Below are positions 56,776 through 64,000 of a stretch of DNA of 64,000 nucleotides, one piece after another (position 1 is the stretch's first letter; each line of letters begins with the position of its first letter). The stretch is taken from positions 422,263 to 486,262 of the forward strand of contig VZDJ01000868.1 of the NCBI GenBank assembly GCA_008694505.1, given 5' to 3'. The stretch comes from Cyanoderma ruficeps (Eukaryota; Chordata; Aves; Passeriformes; Timaliidae). The notes below the pieces were generated by a model. That model made no database searches. It was given only the letters and a program-made list of their open reading frames with translations, and was not told the DNA's origin. The position numbers were made by a program, and so were the translations under genes.

Positions 56776-56839
56776 CTCAGTCACATAGTGGGCTTCATCC
56801 ACAGCATATTTGTTCTTGAAGAATTCAGGGGGATGAATC
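56776..56839 (-). CDS. PEPD: PEPD (prolidase) internal exon, most 5' exon visible
   Basis: Coding exon of prolidase, the cytosolic metallo-dipeptidase that cleaves Xaa-Pro and Xaa-Hyp dipeptides, important in collagen recycling. Seen on the minus strand: a pyrimidine-rich acceptor ending CAAAG, 64 coding bases, then the donor GTGAGT. The first base completes a split codon, followed by 21 codons that read IHPPEFFKNKYAVDEAHY and then VTE. This matches the human segment around residues 111-131 ([21 protein letters not shown], recalled), in the N-terminal domain. It ends in phase 0, joining directly to the exon at 54720-54767. The preceding exon, which should end with the first two bases of a lysine-like codon, is not found up to 64000. 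No stop and no frameshift. Identification is by remembered homology, but the order and phase of six exons make it firm. Confidence 0.93.
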
Positions 56840-59534
56840 CTTTGGAAAACAACAAAAAGAAATATTTGGGTTTAGCTTTGCTCTTGTATTTAATAAGGCC
56901 ACAGACAAAGAAATAATATTCTCTATTATCACAACAAAAGAATCAGATATGAGGAATGTTTTAGTAATCTTATCTTTAACTCTATTACTCAAAATAGGAG
57001 ATTACACAGAAAATTGCCACAGCTGCAAAAATCAGTGTGCTTTAATCCAGTCCACGTTTAGATAGCACAGTCTCCTCAGAACAAATGTGGTTTTTTTCCC
57101 ATCCTGTGCCAGACAGTTTTGTTAGGGACTTTTGCCATGCCATTTATACACAACTTTCCAACTCACCAAACTTTGGAAGGATGTGGAAATAACAAAAGAG
57201 CAGCCTGGCCTGTGTTACATTCAAAGAGTGAATAAAACATTCATTTTTTACCCTGGTAACCACCCTAGTAGACTGAGGGCTATTAAGATGTGGGCTCTGC
57301 TGCCTCTATTCCTCAGGACACCAGAGATCCACTCCTCTAACCCAACAGAGTGGGCAACTTTACAGGTCTGGGTCCAAAACCAAATCTCTCCCACTCTTTT
57401 GTCCTGATATCTAGCCAGAGACATTTTTCTAAAGGCAAGAAGAAAGTGAAGGATGTGCTTGCAGTCAGTCCCCCCAGGGCTCTCCGGCTGTTTTCTGTAC
57501 CAGTGGCTGCACTGTTGCTCATCCCTTCACTGCATGGCAGCAGCCATTCAGGAGACTTCAGTCTCTGATTACAACCTGCATGTCCCCAACACTGAAATAA
57601 ATACAACCCCTGTAATCCTGAAAATGTCATCTCAAAATAATGAAATCACCCAGTTTTTATCCTTCCATGAAAAAAACATTTCTTTACTTCCAGAGTAAAG
57701 AAAACAGGAGGAAAAACCCATGACTGGAAGTGCTGGAGCTTGGATGATCCCGTGCATTTTGCTTCCTGAGTGACAGTGGGAGAGCAAGAGGTGCAGGACC
57801 AAAGCCTCAGCCATGTAAACATTACACAAGAGCACAAAAGCCCATCTGAGAAAGAATGAAGGAGGCTGGAGGGCAAAGAGCATTTCTAACCCGTGCAGTG
57901 AGGACCATCCGAAGTGGTGGGGCAGCTCAGCACCTCGAGGAGCTGCTCCACACCACAGGGACGTGCCAGAGCTGCTGCAGCCAGGAGGCTGGAGCACTGC
58001 CTTATGTGCATTTCTTAAATCTTGTGTGCTCCTTTATCATTTACATTTCTTCATGCTCCAAACAGTACTGGGCTGTGATATGAACAACATGAAACCCTTT
58101 ACGGTGTTCTCAAGCAAAAAATCACAGATTTAAAAAAAATTATTATCTGGGAAAGTACTACTCAAAAGTAACACAAAACTATCTCATATGTTCCCTTTTG
58201 TGATACTCCTTGTGTAGACTCTTGCTATCAGTGACAGAGATTTCAAAGCAATTATCATTTATGTTTTCTCCCTGGTTTATTTCACATATAATAAGAAAAC
58301 CTCCCACTGTATCCTCTTATCTTTATATACCCTCCATATTATAGTTCCCTTACCTCCAACTTTTGCATACTCTATTTCTCCTACAGGCATGTCCTTATTC
58401 TTCCTTCATTCCTCACACACCGAAGCATTTTAATAATCCAGAAACACGATGAACAAATTTAGCACCTTCTGGTTTTGTTCTCTTTTACAGTTTTAACCAA
58501 TTCATCTGGTATCAGAAGAATCCCAACTGTAAAAGCAGCTAATGCATGGCCAATGGTAATTTATGGTAACGTATGCTCTTTAGAGCAATACATCCAAAGC
58601 ACCTTTTTATAATCAGCTGCATTGTTTAAATCAAAGAACTGTTTAATGGAAAATAAATACTTCATAAAAGTATACCCACAAGTGTGCTGGATTTTATTGA
58701 CTTCATTTAATGCAGTTAAAGCAAGAATAGGTCTCATTTTCCATCACTCCAATAAGAAAATTTCTTTTCACAAGCTCTTTCTCAACTTCTCTTTCATTCT
58801 TTTTGTTGCTAGTTGCCTCCTATAATTGTGTAGCCTACAGCACACAGGTACTAACTTCATTCTTTGGTTATGGTTAATATTAATCCTTTCCAGCTTTAAT
58901 CCCTCCAACATTCTTTTTATGTACACTATGACTCTTTTGAGGAACAAAAGTGGCTCATCATTCTTTCAAAGCTGAGGAATTTTTCTCTAAGAGAAAGAGA
59001 ACAGCAGCTTCCCACAATCCTCCATCCTCTCCCTCAGTTGTTAAACGAGGTCATCTTTGAGATCCTTTTGACTTCATCACACCTAATGACAAGCTGCCAC
59101 GATTCCCAGATGTGTACCTCCCTGCTCATCTCCTTCTATCTCACTCAAAATTCAGCAAGACTTCCAGCACAAAGTTGAGAGCCAGACTTCTCAGCTCCTC
59201 TCTGAAGTACTCACAGCTCTGCCTCACTTTTTTCAGTCATTTGGCACCTCTAATGAGATGGAAAAATAAATTCATATACACTTCCCACAAACTACCATGC
59301 CATGGGATCCATGATGCTCCAGTGATGAAGCTGCCTCTCCCACTGGGAAGATTTCTAAGTCCAACTCCATTGCAAAACTGTAGAGGTGCAAGGAAAAAGT
59401 GTACATGAAGTCTGTATTAGAGCCAAAAAATCCTATGCTGTCACATAGAAAAGTGGCATAGAAAGCAACCAAAGGTAAGGGAGAAGGAGAAGAAGAAAAG
59501 CAGGGCAAGGGAGCCAATTCTGCCCCTCTACCCT
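56840..59534 (-). other. PEPD upstream intron, no recognised gene
   Basis: Intron on the 5' side of the first visible exon; it begins at the acceptor TTTTCCAAAG. A GC-richer patch lies at 57280-57990 with overlapping short frames on both strands. No exon for the preceding protein segment (ending ...WMGK in human) was found. Confidence 0.55.
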
Positions 59535-60066
59535 CAGGTGAGACCCCACCCACAGAGCTGCCCCAGCCCTGGGCCAGCACAGCCCCAGGAGAGAGATCTG
59601 GAGCTGCTGCAGAGAGCCCAGAGGAGGCTCCAGCATGAGCAGAGGGATGGAGCAGCTCTGCTGGGAGGAAAGGCTGGCACAGCTGGGATTGTTCACCGGG
59701 AGAGAAGAAGCTTCAGGGCGACCTAATTGTGATCTTCCAGTACCTGAGGGGGCTGACAGAAAAGGTGGAAAGACACTATTTACAAGGGCCTGGATTGACA
59801 GGACAAGGGGGAATGGCTTCACACTGACAGAGGGCAAGGTGAAATGGGATACTAGGAAGAAATTCCTCCCTGTGAGGGCGGTGAGGCCCTGGCACAGGGT
59901 GCCCAGAGGAGCTGTGGCTGCCCCTCCCCTGGCAGTGCCCAAGGCCAGGCTGGATGGGGCTCTGAACAACCTGGGGCAGCGGAAGGTGTCCTTGCCCATG
60001 GTGGGAGGTTGGAACTCAATGATCTTTAAGGTCCTTTCCAACCCAGACCATTCTGTGATTCTTTGA
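59535..60066 (+). mobile_element. CR1 LINE, 3' end fragment (about 530 bp), plus strand
   Basis: Starts within the ORF2 C-terminal region with GTGAGACCCCACCCACAGAG, continues through GAGGGATGGAGCAGCTCTGC, GACCTAATTGTGATCTTCCA, AGGAAGAAATTCCTCCCTGT and GGCACAGGGTGCCCAGAGGA, and ends with the CR1 tail TTTAAGGTCCTTTCCAACCC...CCATTCTGTGATTCTTTGAT. The 143-residue frame at 59635-60066 is the remaining ORF2 C-terminus read with disruptions; the opposite-strand frame 59433-60041 is a shadow. 5'-truncated, intronic and antisense to PEPD. It is GC-richer and better preserved than the 26-kb copy. Confidence 0.93.
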
Positions 60067-63000
60067 TCCTCAGTGGTACCTTTCCATATTCTCTCTACTT
60101 TCCCATTTTTTCCCCAGTTTAGTGGTGCTCAATGAAAGATAATTACGCACCACATTGTAGTTACTGTAAAAAGTACCAGTGCAGAGTTCTGAGCACATAC
60201 AGGGCTCAAGACCCATTTTTATCCAATTTGAATGTAAAACAGGCTAAAGTTAACACTGACCACCATTGTCACAGGGGATCTTCCATGAAATGCTCACTGG
60301 CATAATGAAAATCAGAAGTTACATTCAGTTATCATAATTTCAAGCACATCTGATACTTCCCAGGGATGAGGAGTACTTTTCTTTACGAATGACTCTAAAG
60401 AAGCTAGAGTAAGTTAAGTGGTTACAACTTTAAGGTTTGGCTTTGTCATTTGTAACGCTGCTATGGGCTGCCAGTTTTAGCATTCTGATTAATCACTGCA
60501 GAGACTATGTGCAAAAAACCCTACAGCAAGCCATAAATTAATTAGAAGGATTACCCAAGTGGAAGATATGATCCCAGATATTATTGAATCATGCCTATTT
60601 ACCTATAAAAATATAAACCCCAACCCTTTTGTAAACAGCTGTGAACAGAAGCAATGACCTAATTTTTACAGGGTGTGCAAAATTGTTTAGATTCCCTGAC
60701 AACACAACTTGGCAAAAACCCACAGAGAATAATGCATATCAGCCCTAAAAAGGCTCAATATCCTTTCCCTATAGTTTTATAACTCCGGCCAAGCAAATAC
60801 CAGTGTTAATTAGAATTGTAGTTAACTTCCAGAATAACAGGAATCATAATTTTCTCTTATAGTGGAAAGAAGCAACTCCAAACTCCTGGAACACGCCCAC
60901 ATATGCATGGCCAAGCATCCAGGCAAAAATCTGGCATCTCAGAGTTCACGGCCATTAGAAAGAAAACATAAGAGTCCTGCACTGATATTAATTTACATGA
61001 ATACAGATCTCATTTTTCTCATTTTCAGCCACAAGAACCCTTAAAGAAGAGACTGTCTAGTTCATCACTTACAATTCATCTCAATTTCTGGGGGAAAAGC
61101 TTAAGTTATTTTGAATTAAACATTAAGCTGTCTACTTTCTGCTGATGCTTCTCATGAAACTCCTCTCTCTTCCATGTTTTTCTGCCCCATCTAGACCACC
61201 TACTTGGTTTCTTACTCTCAAGATTTTCACAGTGATTGGGAAATGCTGAAGATGGCCTAAAGATGTGAAGCTATACTTTAAGAAGATTTGCTTATACACT
61301 GCCTTATTTTAACAGCTATGGTTTTATTTAAGCACCAAATATTGAAGATTCATCCTCCAATGACAACAAGTGACAACTTTATTTTAAACAAAATTCTCCT
61401 CAGGTGGCAATGGGAAAAAAGAGGTGGGAGAGCAGCAACAAAACTTTCACTGTAAAAATATAGTGTGAAACATTAAGTCAGAGAGTAAATTAATACCTTA
61501 CAATAACTGTACTTCATTTCTTATACACACATTTATCAAACACAAACCCCCCCAGCAAAAGTGTAAGGGAGCATAGTATTAAAAACTAGTAATGACAGAT
61601 CCCACTCAGTTATTTGTCTTAGTGAAAAAATCCAAGTTTATTCTAAACTTTTCCATTTGGTTTAACTAAATTCACATGGTACATGATGGCATGTTCAAAA
61701 ACCAAGATGCTTCATCAAATCACAACCAAATCACACCAGTTCAGATTTTACCAGACCACATTATTAGGACTGGCTCCACTTGGATGTGATCCTCAAATTG
61801 GAATATAACACTGACTCCTCTGTTTATCCATAAGTAAGATGAACAGCTATGACAGTTCTGTATGTCTATAAATACACAAGAAATTATTTTAAAGCTATTA
61901 TTTTAAAGCTTTTACATATATGGACAAAATTCAAGCCACAATTTCTTTGCAGCAGTTTATTAACCATGCTGTGTTTCCACTTTAAACCAAATAAAACTTG
62001 GTCTCATTGTCTAAAAACATTTTAAATCTGTTGTTCATTACATTGCACAAAAATTCATAACACAAATCTTAAGAGATCTGTACAAATTTGACATCACTGT
62101 AAGAATTCCATTAAGCAACATTTCTTTGTATGCTAAAGGACTCTGGAGCAATAGCCTTGTAATACCAACATGATAAAAAGTGTTCTAGTTTTCATAACAG
62201 TATTCAGAAGAGAGGTAAAACGAGATGGATCTAAATCACAAATGCCAAAGAAAAACTGTGAACAGAATTTATAATAGCTGATAGCTATTCCTGAAAGAAA
62301 CACATCTAAGCCACCTGCTAATATATTTGCAGCCTAATTGCTGATATACATTTTTATGTATATGCTTTCATTTGCATCAAAACATTTGTCCAAACTTCAA
62401 TATATTTAACACTTATTCTCTTTGTATTTTCATGTTTCAGTGCTTCTAGGACAGATTTTCAGTTTTTAGCTTTTACAGGGGATCAGCTCTAAAATGAAAT
62501 TCAGCTTTTCCTGAAGCAGCCTGATTTAGCATTTGGCATTTCAGTTGGAGTTCCTAGCTCAAGATTAGTTATCCTGCATAGCCTAGAATGTAGAATATTC
62601 ATGTAGGAAAAAAAATATTCCAAATGGTAGGTTCACTATGAATATTAAACAAATTATACACCTTTACTGTTAAGATTTGAATGATTTCAGACAATTCTCT
62701 AAGCCCTCACATATGGCCCTGCTTGTGTTTTGCAGCTATTCTGCAAGAAGGGTGCCCCACTCCACTGTCACATAGAGAAGAAAGCAATAGGTGTAGCCTG
62801 CCATAAGCACCAATGTGATGTAACTGCTCTTGTGCAAAACGAAATATTAATGCAATATCAAATGGCACAGACAACAAAGCATCATTCTGGGTGGCTGACC
62901 ACACATGCTATCGCTGAATGTATATTACGGCAAATAATGGGAATTACCTACAATTTCTAATCACTGTATCTGGCTTTAGCAAGAAAAAACTAAACAAAAA

Positions 63001-64000
63001 CCAAAAACAAACAAACAAAACCCAAAACCAACCAACCAGCAAAACCCAAAAGCATTGATTTACTGTGTCTTTTAAAAAGGAGCTGTAGGAATCTCAAAAT
63101 AACCAGTCGCAACCATTTTGAGGAACTCCTACTATGTCAGGGAAGAAAACAGCAAGTACTGACAGAAAGCAACACGCCATGCTAAAGACTCTCCTACAAT
63201 TAAAATAAAGATCCACAAGACTTATTGTCTTTAGGATCCACAGCTCCTGGTAGATCCCATAAAGTGATGTTTTCATAAGCAGCAATTAAAAGTAAGGATT
63301 ACCATCGTTGGAACAATGACAGAATAGAGCAATAACAAAGACTTCTATACAATAATGTTCAGGGTACAGTACTCTCCTAATAGGTTCTACAAGTTTTATT
63401 GCCTAAAATACACAAAAAATTGCCCAAGCTTGTATCACAAAACCAGGAGAGGATGATTGTTGATGTAGTGAGACAGAAAGGCTAAAACTGGTGCACTTCA
63501 CACTAAAGCTTTCTGCTTCTTCCATTCAACCCGGACTTTCATATTCAAAGTAACAGATACAAAATCACTTTGTCTTGAGTAAATTAAATGCCTACATTAT
63601 CTTGCAGGTAGCACCTGTACCTGGCACTGCAGCACACACACAGTATGAATTAAATTACATTTTTTCTCACATAAATGAAGGAAAGCACATGCACAAGGAA
63701 AAAACTGGACAAGCACAATCTTCAGCACTTAAGTTCTGCACAGCCAACAACTCATTTCTCAGTCCTTGCTAGAATGAGCTTAAAGCAGAGTATAAATTTC
63801 AGAGAGACTGCAAACACAGAGTAACAACCTTGGCAAAAGTTAATGCAGAAGAATGGAAATACATTAGCATATGTAGAGCTGAAAGAGGAAAATGGATGCA
63901 AAAGCAATGTTTTAATGTTGTCAGGGATTCACCAATAAACTCCCTTCTCATTACAATATCATCAAGTCAACAGATGGTAAAGCATTAACCAAACAAGAGG
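60067..64000 (-). other. PEPD upstream intron, no recognised gene
   Basis: AT-rich intron. An A/C-rich low-complexity run occurs at 62983-63053. The plus-strand frame 62730-62960 and the minus-strand frame 62707-62904 overlap each other and match nothing recognised. Confidence 0.55.
62983..63053 (+). repeat. A-rich (AAAC)n/(AACC)n low-complexity tract
   Basis: About 70 bases made of AAAC, AACC and AAAAC units with almost no T or G. It could be a simple repeat or a decayed A-rich tail of a retroposed sequence, but no source element is recognisable to its left. Confidence 0.75.

Noticed and set aside
57070..57130. Minus-strand AGGATGGGAAA as the end of the preceding PEPD exon (..WMGK)
   Set aside because: It is followed by AAAAACC, not a GT donor, and the upstream bases do not encode the expected segment.
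59433..60041. 202-residue open frame on minus, the longest in the window
   Set aside because: It is the antisense shadow of a CR1 3' end on plus; the nucleotide sequence matches CR1 throughout.
60095..60135. Minus-strand ATGGGAAAGTAGAG as a PEPD exon end with GT donor
   Set aside because: The bases before it do not encode the HATW-like segment; chance match.
62730..62960. 76-residue plus frame just before an A-rich tract, as a retrogene
   Set aside because: The protein matches nothing recognised, and the A-rich tract is an AAAC/AACC repeat starting over 20 bases after the stop; evidence too thin.

Overview
This window is vertebrate nuclear DNA, almost certainly from a bird and probably from a passerine. 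The interspersed repeats are chicken-repeat-1 (CR1) LINEs and avian-type endogenous retrovirus LTRs. The rest is AT-rich, non-coding and intron-like, with no bacterial-style gene packing. Open reading frames are short and scattered on both strands, and nearly all of them are chance.

The one host gene I can support is PEPD (prolidase, Xaa-Pro dipeptidase), on the minus strand. Six short consecutive coding exons can be read by eye, in gene order: 56776-56839, 54720-54767, 53012-53073, 42423-42467, 36075-36150 and 34660-34706. All six have GT/AG splice sites, their phases join without error, and together they encode about 114 residues that line up without a gap with roughly residues 110-224 of human PEPD (numbering recalled, not searched). 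This is the end of the N-terminal creatinase/aminopeptidase-P-like domain and the start of the M24 'pita-bread' catalytic domain. No metal-ligand exon is in the window. The first exons lie beyond 64000 and the later ones apparently to the left of position 1, so the intron after the last visible exon is at least about 34.6 kb.

Layout, left to right: 1-34659 is one very long PEPD intron. It carries a TATA/poly-A LTR (about 12147-12639), a CR1 3' end on the minus strand (15215-15490), an assembly gap inside a GGAA microsatellite (17706-17970), a CR1 3' end on plus (19180-19372), a 2.1-kb degenerate CR1 on plus (about 26035-28186), two more LTRs (29615-29857 and about 31890-32108), and a one-base gap flanked by a 31-bp duplication that looks like an assembly artefact (30685-30747). 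From 34660 to 56839 lie the six exons and five introns. The 10.5-kb intron 42468-53011 contains a 4.1-kb degenerate, heavily deleted ERVL-like provirus (44924-49022, minus strand, same direction as PEPD) with both LTRs and decayed gag and pol. From 56840 to 64000 is the upstream PEPD intron with a CR1 3' end on plus (59535-60066).

I found no operon, CRISPR, defence or other new multi-gene system. The points most worth a second look are the sense-oriented provirus with a poly-A signal inside PEPD, two LTR ends followed by primer-binding-site-like bases, and two assembly defects. All coordinates and alignments were read by eye; repeat family names are from memory.
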